Below, in pieces: positions 44,726 through 52,630 of a DNA stretch of 64,000 bases. The notes under the pieces were generated by a model that was not told the DNA's origin, made no database searches, and saw only the letters and a list, made by a program, of their open reading frames with translations. The first letter of the stretch is position 1. Every line of letters starts with the position of its first letter. The position numbers were made by a program, and so were the translations under genes. Source of the stretch: Sedimentibacter hydroxybenzoicus DSM 7310 (GTDB taxonomy: Bacteria > Bacillota > Clostridia > Tissierellales > Sedimentibacteraceae); NCBI RefSeq assembly GCF_013403245.1, contig NZ_JACBNQ010000005.1, positions 92,819 to 156,818 of the forward strand, in the 5' to 3' direction.

Positions 44726-44758
44726 ACTCGAGTTTCCGGTTTTATACAGTTATTAATT

Positions 44759-46117
44759 TTAACACTCTTCAATATTGTAATATTTTATCTTATTATACAA
44801 TGTTTGTCTTTTTATCCCCAATACTTTTGCAGCCATTGTTTTATTACCGTTAAATCTGTTTAACGTACTCAAAATTATCATTTTTTCATAGTCTGATAAT
44901 TTTTTTTCTTTTCTTTCTTCTGACAAGGCATTATATGTAAAACCTGTTATTTCCTTTGGCAGATATTCCGGTAATAAAAATTCCTCTTCTTCGTGAGCAA
45001 TCAGAACAGAACGTTCTATTACATTACTAAGCTCTCTGACGTTACCCTTCCATTCATATTCTATCAGATACTTTATAGCAACCGGGTCATAATATTTTAT
45101 TTTTTTATTATATTCATTCGAATATTGTTCCATAAAAAATTCTGCAAGAGAAGAAATATCATCTTTTCTTTCCCTTAACGGCGGAATTTCTATATTAATT
45201 ACATTCAATCTGTAAAATAAATCTTCTCTGAAGTTTCCATTCTTAACTTCCTCAGGCAGATTTTTATTTGTTGCTGCAATGATTCTGACATCTACATTTA
45301 TACTTTTTTCTGAACCTATTTTATAAATCTGTTTTTCCTGCAACGCTCTTAAAAACTTGACCTGTGACTGAAAAGGAAGTTCACCTATCTCATCAAGAAA
45401 CAGGGTACCCCCATTAGCTAATTCAAATTTACCCTTTTGTATGTGATCAGCACCGGTAAAGGAACCTTTCTCAAATCCAAACAGCTCAGACTCAATAAGA
45501 TTTTCGGGTATTGCTCCGCAGTTAATCACCACAAAACTGTTATTTTTGCGACAGCTCAAATTATGTATAAGTTTAGCTATTACCTCTTTACCTACTCCGC
45601 TTTCGCCTGTTAATAATATACTTGCCCTGCTGTTTGCTACTCTGTTTACTATATCAAATACCTTTTGCATAACTTCACTTTTACCAACAACACCCTCGTA
45701 TTCATATTTGCATTCTACCCTTCTTTTTAAGTTCCTGTTTTCTTCTTTTAGAATTCTATGTTCAATTGCCCGCTCAATCGCAAATATCAGCTCATCGTTT
45801 GAAAATGATTTTTCAATATAGTCAACTGCTCCCATTTTAACAGCTTTTACCGCTGATTTTATATCTGCATATGCAGATATAAATATGGTTTCTATGAACG
45901 GATCAATTTCTAATGCATTTTTCATCAGTTCAATACCATCCATCCCTGGCATTCGTAAATCGGTAATCAATATGTCAACAATGTTATTATTCAAAATTTC
46001 AGTTGCTTCATATCCGTCCTTCGCAGTAAAAACCTTGTAATTTAAGTCACTCAATATTACTTTTAAAGTTTCTCTTATAGATTTTTCATCATCAACTATT
46101 AGCAGATTAATCTCCAT
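44759..46117 (-). CDS. NtrC-family sigma-54 response regulator
   Basis: The 452-residue protein has a receiver domain (about 1-120) with the phosphoacceptor Asp53 in ITDLRMPG, the acid pair DD at 9-10 and a conserved Lys in YIEKSFSNDE. An AAA+ domain (about 140-380) carries GESGVGKE and the loop GSFTGA, and a Fis-type helix-turn-helix ends it (NKTMAAKVLGIKRQTLYNKI). The partner kinase is encoded directly upstream with an 11-base overlap. The sigma-54 promoter of the AtuA operon lies just past its stop, so that operon is the likely target; the promoter at 49966 is a second candidate. Confidence 0.93.
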   Translation of the reverse strand: MEINLLIVDDEKSIRETLKVILSDLNYKVFTAKDGYEATEILNNNIVDILITDLRMPGMDGIELMKNALEIDPFIETIFISAYADIKSAVKAVKMGAVDYIEKSFSNDELIFAIERAIEHRILKEENRNLKRRVECKYEYEGVVGKSEVMQKVFDIVNRVANSRASILLTGESGVGKEVIAKLIHNLSCRKNNSFVVINCGAIPENLIESELFGFEKGSFTGADHIQKGKFELANGGTLFLDEIGELPFQSQVKFLRALQEKQIYKIGSEKSINVDVRIIAATNKNLPEEVKNGNFREDLFYRLNVINIEIPPLRERKDDISSLAEFFMEQYSNEYNKKIKYYDPVAIKYLIEYEWKGNVRELSNVIERSVLIAHEEEEFLLPEYLPKEITGFTYNALSEERKEKKLSDYEKMIILSTLNRFNGNKTMAAKVLGIKRQTLYNKIKYYNIEEC

Positions 46118-47702
46118 AATGTTCCTCCCTTTCCTGGATTGTGGGTAACATTAATGAAACAGTAGTTCCTTTGTTTATATTGCTATCTATAAATATATCT
46201 CCGCCTGATTTTTTTATTATGTTAAAAACAATAGATAGTCCGATACCCGTTCCACATTCTTTTGTAGTATAGAAGGGATCAAATATTAAATTAATATCCT
46301 TTTCAGAAATACCAATTCCATTATCCATGATATCAATTAATACACAATTAGATTTCTTTTGTATACTTATTTCAATAATGCGCTCATCCTTATCATCTTT
46401 TAATTTCAAAGCATCAATTGCATTAAGTAATAAATTAATAAACACTTGTTTTAAATTATCTTTGTTGCAAGGCAATTCAATTTTACGGACATTATATTCT
46501 AAATTTAATCTTATTTTATTCTTATTAATAGTAAATTTTAATAAGGTTAATACTTCATCAATAATTTCATCTAAACAACAACTTCCGATTGAATAATAAC
46601 TGTCTTTGCTCATATTCACAAGTTGATCTATAACACGATTTAATCTATTGCTTTCTTCTCTTATAATATTTAAAAGATTGGTCAATTCAATATTGTTTTC
46701 TTTGCCTCCATATTTAGACAACAAATATTCACTGGCATTTCTTATAGGCAATAAAGGATTTCTGATTTCATGAACCAAGCCTGCTGTTAATCTTCCTAAC
46801 GCAGCAAGCTTGTCAGCCATGAATATTTGCTTTTGCAATTTTTCAATTTCAGTATTATCTCTGAATATACATATACAACTTTTAACAGAATTATCATCAT
46901 TGTACATAAATGAAGTACTGAAACGTATTCTTAATACATTGTCATCTTTTTTAACTAAATACCCCGGTTCTTCAAAAAACGTTTTTTGATTTTTCAAAAA
47001 CTTCCATGTATTTTCTTCATTTTCTAATTCTAGCTTTAAAACAGAAATATTTTTACCTAATAGTTCATCAGTTCTATAACCTGTAATTATCTCCGCAGAT
47101 TTGTTAAAAATGGTTATTTTATTTATATCATCAATAACCATAATGCCGCTATTAACATTATCCAATATTTTATTTGAAAACTTTTTCGTTTCAGTAATAT
47201 TGTTGTTTAACTCCAACAATACAGCTGCTTGGGAAGCAATTATATTAATCACTTGCACCTCATAATCATCATATTGATTAATTTTGGAACTGGACACGCT
47301 CAATATACCTATTGTTTTGTCTCCGACTACTAAGGGGACTGCTAAAAATGATCTGATAATAGGATCCTCATTATAATATTGCCTTACTTTTACTTCATTA
47401 GATTCAAGGGCATCATTAATAAGTATCGGTTTTTTATTTTTAGCAACTAATCCAACCGCTCCCTCCCCAATCTTAAATGGCATCCTTCTTCTTAACTTTT
47501 CTGTGTCTGTTCCGAGACATGAAACTATTTCCAAAGTATGTTCCTTTTCATTAATTTTATATATTACAGCCATATCAAATTTAATAAACTTTTTTATGAA
47601 GTTAAAAATTATGTCAGCTGTAACTTGGAAATCCTTTGCCTTTGAAATAAGATTAAATGTATCCGATAATAAGTATAAATCACTTCTATAATTTTCAATC
47701 AT
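46107..47702 (-). CDS. Soluble sensor histidine kinase with GAF and PAS domains
   Basis: The 531-residue kinase has a GAF domain (about 15-165, with GEGAVGLVAKNKKPILINDA and FLAVPLVVGDKTIGILSVSS), a PAS domain (about 180-295, GIMVIDDINKITIFNKSAEIITGY), then the dimerisation box LGRLTAGLVHEIRNPLLPIRN with phospho-His near 320, and an ATPase domain (DNLKQVFINLLLNAIDAL, then DNGIGISEKD and GTGIGLSIVFNI). No membrane helix is visible, so it senses an intracellular signal, like NtrB. The start at 47702 has GGGGTGA upstream. It is co-translated with the response regulator. Confidence 0.92.
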   Translation of the reverse strand: MIENYRSDLYLLSDTFNLISKAKDFQVTADIIFNFIKKFIKFDMAVIYKINEKEHTLEIVSCLGTDTEKLRRRMPFKIGEGAVGLVAKNKKPILINDALESNEVKVRQYYNEDPIIRSFLAVPLVVGDKTIGILSVSSSKINQYDDYEVQVINIIASQAAVLLELNNNITETKKFSNKILDNVNSGIMVIDDINKITIFNKSAEIITGYRTDELLGKNISVLKLELENEENTWKFLKNQKTFFEEPGYLVKKDDNVLRIRFSTSFMYNDDNSVKSCICIFRDNTEIEKLQKQIFMADKLAALGRLTAGLVHEIRNPLLPIRNASEYLLSKYGGKENNIELTNLLNIIREESNRLNRVIDQLVNMSKDSYYSIGSCCLDEIIDEVLTLLKFTINKNKIRLNLEYNVRKIELPCNKDNLKQVFINLLLNAIDALKLKDDKDERIIEISIQKKSNCVLIDIMDNGIGISEKDINLIFDPFYTTKECGTGIGLSIVFNIIKKSGGDIFIDSNINKGTTVSLMLPTIQEREEHYGD

Positions 47703-47758
47703 TAAATCACCCCTAATTAATGTTAGCATAATTATATTTTATTTACAAATAAAATAAA

Positions 47759-47783
47759 CCCTATCACGTTTTAAGTGATAGGG
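47759..47783 (-). terminator. Terminator of the second YfcC operon
   Basis: CCCTATCAC pairs with GTGATAGGG; on the minus strand TTTATTTTATTT follows. It lies between the YfcC gene and the histidine kinase gene. Confidence 0.8.
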
Positions 47784-47794
47784 CAGAAATTAAT

Positions 47795-49210
47795 TTAGAA
47801 AGGTCCATAACTGATCATTTGTGCAACGGATACTAAAATAATACCTGCAACGGTTAAAATAACGGTTAGCTTTAATATATGTTTAAACCAGGCATTATAA
47901 GGTATATCAGCGAATGCCAAATAATATATCATTGCCGGCCAAAGCATATTTGTAATACCATCTCCAAATTGGAATGCTAATACTGCAGTCTGTCTTGTAA
48001 TGCCGAGAACATCTGACAATGGTATCATAATCGGCATTGTTGCAGCCGCCTGTCCGCTTCCAGACCCGATGAAAAAGTTTATAAATGATTGAATTATGAA
48101 CATACCTGCAGCCGCAATCGAAGAGCTTAAGCCCATAATAGGCTGAGATAAACCAAATACTATCGTATCTAAAATCATCCCTTCTTCTAATATAATAACA
48201 ATAGCTCTGGCAAATCCGACTATTAATGCTCCAAATGTAACTCCTGACATACCTTTTGTCAAATACCTGAATATTTCGTTTGGAGAGAAGCCTCCGACGA
48301 ACCCGGCAACCATTGCAAAACCTAAAAATAAAGCAGATAATTCTGTAGTATACCAACCATACTTAATAACACCGAATATTAAAAATATAATATTTAAAGC
48401 AAAAACAACCAGTACCAATTTATGTCTTGCGGTAAACTCACCCACATCTTTTATTTCAAAGTCTCTGGCATCTTTGTCACCTTCATATCCATATATTATA
48501 CTTTTGGTAGGATCCTTTTTTACTTTTTTAGCATAGCTTAATATAAACCACAATCCTATAACAAGAAATACTACATAACATATTATCCTGAATAATAGTC
48601 CGGAAAACATAGGCAATTCCGCAATGCTTTGTGCAACACCTATCGTAAACGGATTTAAAAATGCTCCTGCAAATCCTACCCATGCTGCTGTTCTCACTAC
48701 ATGAAATCCTACAACCCTGTCATACCCAAGGGCTAAGCACATGGATATAACCAATGGTATAAATGGTATCGTTTCCTCCGCAAATCCAAAAACAGCACCC
48801 AGTAATGTAAATATTATTGTTACAAGAACTAATAATATTGTATCCTTTCCTTTCATTTTTTCAACTAAGTGTATTATTACCGCATCTAATGCCCCTGTAC
48901 CACGTATAACTTCAACAGAACCTGAAATTATGAATATAAAAGCGATGATGCCTCCAGAGGCTGAAATACCTTTTGGTATCGCTTTCAACATTCCAAAAAT
49001 ATTTACTGTTTTATCCTCAACTAATTTAAATGATTCTGCATCAACAACAGTCCTGCCCGAAGCTTCATCCACAACTCTTTCATACGACCCTGAAGGTATT
49101 AACCAAGTTAATATCATAGCAGTTAGTATTAAAGTAAATATAATTACATATCCGTTAGGTTTCTTTAACCCTTCAAGAAAACTACCCTTTTTGCCTGAAC
49201 TTGTCATCAT
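47795..49210 (-). CDS. YfcC-family membrane carrier (second copy)
   Basis: The 471-residue protein has the same layout as the copy at 1989-3398, including VIIFTLILTAMILTWLIPSG (about 19-38), GFAEETIPFIPLVI, FLNPFTIGVAQSIAELPMFSG, SGSGQAAATMPIMIPL and TRQTAVLAFQFGDGITN. It belongs to the YfcC/DcuC-like carriers. The AGGAGG ribosome site is made from the last two arginine codons and stop of the upstream amidotransferase gene, so translation is coupled. ATG at 49207 is an equally good start. Its cargo is probably the substrate or product of that enzyme. Confidence 0.85.
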   Translation of the reverse strand: MMTSSGKKGSFLEGLKKPNGYVIIFTLILTAMILTWLIPSGSYERVVDEASGRTVVDAESFKLVEDKTVNIFGMLKAIPKGISASGGIIAFIFIISGSVEVIRGTGALDAVIIHLVEKMKGKDTILLVLVTIIFTLLGAVFGFAEETIPFIPLVISMCLALGYDRVVGFHVVRTAAWVGFAGAFLNPFTIGVAQSIAELPMFSGLLFRIICYVVFLVIGLWFILSYAKKVKKDPTKSIIYGYEGDKDARDFEIKDVGEFTARHKLVLVVFALNIIFLIFGVIKYGWYTTELSALFLGFAMVAGFVGGFSPNEIFRYLTKGMSGVTFGALIVGFARAIVIILEEGMILDTIVFGLSQPIMGLSSSIAAAGMFIIQSFINFFIGSGSGQAAATMPIMIPLSDVLGITRQTAVLAFQFGDGITNMLWPAMIYYLAFADIPYNAWFKHILKLTVILTVAGIILVSVAQMISYGPF

Positions 49211-49924
49211 TTACCTCCTAATTTTACTTTCTTCTATAAATTTTTTAAATATTATCGCCGTTCTTTCATCGCTCCATATCAGTTCTTCCGGATGAAATTG
49301 TGTCCCTAATATAAATGCATCATCCATATATTCAATTGCTTCGATAACTCCGTCATCAGCAACTGCCGCAGTCCTAAATCCTTCCGGCACCTGATTTACC
49401 TTTTGCACATGAAAACTATTCACATCCCATTGATTGCTACTTACTACACTATATAGGAAGCTGTCTTCTGCCAAATTAACTTTGTGCCAAGGAACTCCAC
49501 CATTTGGATCTTTTTGCTTATGCCCTTCAATTAATTCATCTGATAAAGAACCTCCAAAAACCTCTACCAGCATTTGGAATCCTCTGCATATACCCATAAT
49601 TGGTTTTTTCAGCTCTTTTGCAGCTTTTACTAATTCAGCTTCAAAGTCATACCTTAATGGTTGTTGCTTTCTTAAGTCAGGCATATCTTCCTTTGAAAAT
49701 TTTTTAGCGTCACCGCCACCCGAAAGTAACAATCCATCAATATCTTCCAAAACACTCTTAATATCAATCTGTTCAAATTGAGGGATCAAGACAGGTATGC
49801 CGCCAGCCTTAATAATAGCCTCTATGTATGACCTTCCAACATAATTATAACCTCTGCTTTCAATCGAATCTCCCCATGTCTCTACACTCCAGGCAGTTGT
49901 TATTCCGATTTTGGGTTTTTTCAA
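49211..49924 (-). CDS. Class I glutamine amidotransferase-like gamma-glutamyl hydrolase (PuuD-like)
   Basis: The 237-residue protein has the GATase class I triad: Cys in MGICRGFQMLVEVFGG (about 108) and the His-Glu of GTQFHPEELIW near the end, plus LLLSGGGDAKKF and GHKQKDPNGGVPWHKV, typical of the gamma-glutamyl-gamma-aminobutyrate hydrolase subgroup (PuuD). It cleaves gamma-glutamyl amides such as gamma-glutamyl-GABA. I start at TTG 49924, which follows GGGAGG; an in-frame TTG at 49945 lies before that site. It is first in an operon with a YfcC carrier. Other putrescine-pathway genes are absent here. Confidence 0.85.
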   Translation of the reverse strand: MKKPKIGITTAWSVETWGDSIESRGYNYVGRSYIEAIIKAGGIPVLIPQFEQIDIKSVLEDIDGLLLSGGGDAKKFSKEDMPDLRKQQPLRYDFEAELVKAAKELKKPIMGICRGFQMLVEVFGGSLSDELIEGHKQKDPNGGVPWHKVNLAEDSFLYSVVSSNQWDVNSFHVQKVNQVPEGFRTAAVADDGVIEAIEYMDDAFILGTQFHPEELIWSDERTAIIFKKFIEESKIRR

Positions 49925-49965
49925 ATCAGCCGTCCTCCCTTTCAAAATATTTTTATTAAATTATT

Positions 49966-49981
49966 TGCAATAATAATGCCA
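49966..49981 (-). promoter_or_regulatory. Sigma-54 promoter for the amidotransferase-YfcC operon
   Basis: On the minus strand TGGCATTATTATTGCA fits TGGCAY-N5-TTGCA with correct spacing and lies about 40 bases before the start. No activator gene is divergent from it; the NtrC-type regulator at 44759 is the nearest one. Confidence 0.82.
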
Positions 49982-50107
49982 AAATAATTATTATTGTTAT
50001 TTTTATAAAAAATGTTTAATTAAAGATAACATTTCTAACTTATTAATTTCAAATATAATTTTGATAATTGTTTTATGTAAATATATTAGACAAACTATAA
50101 ATATAAT

Positions 50108-50136
50108 AAAAAAATGTGTCAAATAATATGACACAT
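50108..50136 (-). terminator. Terminator of the aldolase gene
   Basis: ATGTGTCA pairs with TGACACAT and on the minus strand TTTTTTTATT follows. It lies about 50 bases beyond the stop of the DapA-family gene. Confidence 0.85.
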
Positions 50137-50182
50137 AGTATTCTTGGATGAATTGAATTAGTAAGCAGTCTATAGGTCAACC

Positions 50183-51079
50183 CTAACAGACTTTAGATTT
50201 TTTCAGTATTTCTATCAATTCTGTATTTTCATGTTCTTTGAGTTGGATTAATGGCTTTCTCACGTAACCGCCTTCAAATCCCAACAAATCACAAGCGTAC
50301 TTTAATCCTGCTATGCCATATGTACCTGTCACCGCACTGTTAACAGGAAATACCCTTTCATAAAGCTCTCTCGCCTTTTCTATATTGCCTCTTTCAAATT
50401 CTCTTTGAACATCTATGCATTCGCCGGGGCAACAATTTGCAAGAGCCATAACAGCAGCTTTAATCCCCAGAGTTAAGGCAGGATACCATACAGATGCTGT
50501 GCCAACCATTAAATTAAATTCGGCATCACCTACAGCTCTTTTAAAATCTATCAGCTGAGAAACATTACCCGAGCTGTCTTTCATCCCGATTATATTATGA
50601 TGCTTGCATAATACACCAACAGCATATGGAGAAATATTGACATGCGTAAACTTAGTAACATTGTAAATCATTATTGGTATTTTAACATTGTCAGCAACAT
50701 CCGTATAAAAATTAATCAGAGCTTCATCATTCATTTTACCGCCATAATAAAATGGAGTAACAATAAGCGCACAGTCAGCACCCATGACAGCTGCCTTGTT
50801 TGTTAAATCAACAGTAGCACCCGTTGATTCCATACCGGTTCCGGCAAAAACAATTTGTCCAGGTTTTTTATGTTTAACTGTAAGCTCAATCAATTTTAAT
50901 TTTTCTTCTTCCGTCAAATATACAGTTTCACTGTTCGAACCGAGTACCAAATATCCTGCTAAATCATATTTATTCCATTTTTCAATATTTCTTCTAAACT
51001 TGTCGTAATCCACCTCATCTTTTTCATCAAACGGTGTTATCATCGGCGGTATTACTCCCCTAATATGTATAAATGCCAT
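50183..51079 (-). CDS. DapA-family aldolase of unknown substrate
   Basis: The 298-residue protein has the DapA/NAL TIM-barrel fold and the Schiff-base lysine Lys167 in GMKDSSGN, Tyr139 in MIYNVT and the pyruvate-binding-type loop GSNSET in place of the GTTGE of dihydrodipicolinate synthase. The usual RTG after YNVP is replaced by KFTH, so it lacks the arginine that anchors aspartate semialdehyde. It is therefore unlikely to be a true dihydrodipicolinate synthase and is closer to 2-keto-acid aldolases such as 4-hydroxy-2-oxoglutarate aldolase. The start at 51079 has AAGGAGG. It lies 21 bases after the DHHW gene in the same direction. Confidence 0.82.
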   Translation of the reverse strand: MAFIHIRGVIPPMITPFDEKDEVDYDKFRRNIEKWNKYDLAGYLVLGSNSETVYLTEEEKLKLIELTVKHKKPGQIVFAGTGMESTGATVDLTNKAAVMGADCALIVTPFYYGGKMNDEALINFYTDVADNVKIPIMIYNVTKFTHVNISPYAVGVLCKHHNIIGMKDSSGNVSQLIDFKRAVGDAEFNLMVGTASVWYPALTLGIKAAVMALANCCPGECIDVQREFERGNIEKARELYERVFPVNSAVTGTYGIAGLKYACDLLGFEGGYVRKPLIQLKEHENTELIEILKKSKVC

Positions 51080-51100
51080 TTTTACCTCCTTCATAAAATA

Positions 51101-52336
51101 TTAATTTGCCACCGCAGCTTTTATTGCAGTTGAACTAACAACATTAACCGTTCCCATATCACCTAACATCTGAGAAAACACAGGCAATTGCAGCACTGTT
51201 GAATAGTTAATTATAAGTATCTCATCAATTTTATTTTCTTCTATCAGATCATAAATATTATAATTGAAGTAACGAGGATCGGCTATGAAAATATCACCAT
51301 AATGAGGTATAAGAAACGGGATAAAAGCATTACCGTAAGAATCCTTTATCACTAATATTTTTTTCTCTGTCTGAGAATCTACTTCAATATGTGAAAAAGC
51401 AGCATCTCCGCCCATGAAAACAGAATATTTTCTGCTGTGCTCGAAATATGACGGAAAAACAATCTGATTTGAACTCCATGATGTTTCATCCCTGTTTATT
51501 GCTGAATATTTAATCGGCAACAAAGGATTGTAATACCATATATCATCTAAATTATTTTCCAATCTTTCATTTTGAGTCATATTGTATATGGAGCCGAGAT
51601 ATTTATTTTCCGAATCTATTTTTTCATATTTCTCTAATGGTACGGGTTCCTCTTTTTTAGTCTTAATAAATGATTCATATGCTCTATATGCTCCTAATCC
51701 GGTCCAATGATGATCTGTTTTGAAATATAGGTATTCATCCTTATTTGCCTCTATATTTGAATATGCATCCACCGTTATAACCTTATTATTCATATTTGAA
51801 TAAGCATATTGGATCCCATCTTTTTGCGAATCACTCAAGTCACTGTATTCATCAGGCATATTAAATTCACTGGATGTTGGTGCAATGAGATTATATATTT
51901 TTACATCACTGCCTAAGTTTGCAGCATATTTATTAATCGAATCTATGTAAACATTTGCATTATACTTACTAAATTTGAACTTTTCATAGCCTACACTGTT
52001 TATTATTACAAAATTACCCACATGTTCAGGTGTATGCTCTATAGGTAAATCATTTCCTATAATGTCATCTTCTGTCTCAGAGACGCTGTCATTTCCGGAT
52101 TCAGTTGATTCATCTTCTTTCAGCTCATCATCCGACTCTTCTATTTCATCTGTATTAACTATATTTTCATTTGTTTCACTGTTCTTAAAAGCTATTTCAT
52201 CACTCAAAGTTTCTTTATTTAAATCATTAATAACTGTTTCATTTGCAACATCATTTTCAATTGTAGATACATGCTTAGTACTATAAATGATTAATACTAA
52301 AATTAAACTGATTACTATAAATGCACTTATTAACAC
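51101..52336 (-). CDS. DHHW-motif protein, AlgX-like, membrane-anchored
   Basis: About 411 residues. There is one N-terminal helix (about 2-20, LISAFIVISLILVLIIYST), an acidic linker (to about 100) and a globular domain with the motif TDHHWTGLGAYRAYE (about 217) that names the DHHW family, plus LVIKDSYGNAFIPFL near 325, a serine-type SGNH-like centre. Relatives are related to AlgX/AlgJ-type O-acetyltransferases and act outside the cell. The N-terminus is uncertain: GTG 52336 has no good ribosome site. Upstream the frame opens with a stop eight codons away, and an ATT codon lies 8 bases after GGGGAG. A frameshift is possible. The gene precedes the aldolase. Confidence 0.75.
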   Translation of the reverse strand: MLISAFIVISLILVLIIYSTKHVSTIENDVANETVINDLNKETLSDEIAFKNSETNENIVNTDEIEESDDELKEDESTESGNDSVSETEDDIIGNDLPIEHTPEHVGNFVIINSVGYEKFKFSKYNANVYIDSINKYAANLGSDVKIYNLIAPTSSEFNMPDEYSDLSDSQKDGIQYAYSNMNNKVITVDAYSNIEANKDEYLYFKTDHHWTGLGAYRAYESFIKTKKEEPVPLEKYEKIDSENKYLGSIYNMTQNERLENNLDDIWYYNPLLPIKYSAINRDETSWSSNQIVFPSYFEHSRKYSVFMGGDAAFSHIEVDSQTEKKILVIKDSYGNAFIPFLIPHYGDIFIADPRYFNYNIYDLIEENKIDEILIINYSTVLQLPVFSQMLGDMGTVNVVSSTAIKAAVAN

Positions 52337-52630
52337 TATTTTTCTTGAAACGATAATACCTCATCTCCCCATGCTCAGTTTATTTTCTGATATTTCACGC
52401 CTAAATTATAGCATAATTATGTAAATTATTCAATTTAATTAGTCATAAACCTGTTAACCATTGTTAAGTCTTCGGAAAGGGTCCTCTTACACTAATATTA
52501 ATACTCCTTAACTCTTACCTATGTATGTTAGGCTGCTTTACGCTTCAGAAACTTTTCATTCCAATTTACTGACAAGATGATATATAATAATAGATAATTG
52601 TATGAATTAATATAATAAGGAGAACGAGTA

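Noticed and set aside
47907..48356. 149-codon minus-strand frame inside the second YfcC gene
   Set aside because: It is an alternative frame within a clear membrane-carrier gene, with an arginine/tyrosine/cysteine-rich sequence and no ribosome site.
50183..51079. Housekeeping dihydrodipicolinate synthase dapA
   Set aside because: The arginine-containing RTG motif is missing and no lysine-pathway genes are nearby.
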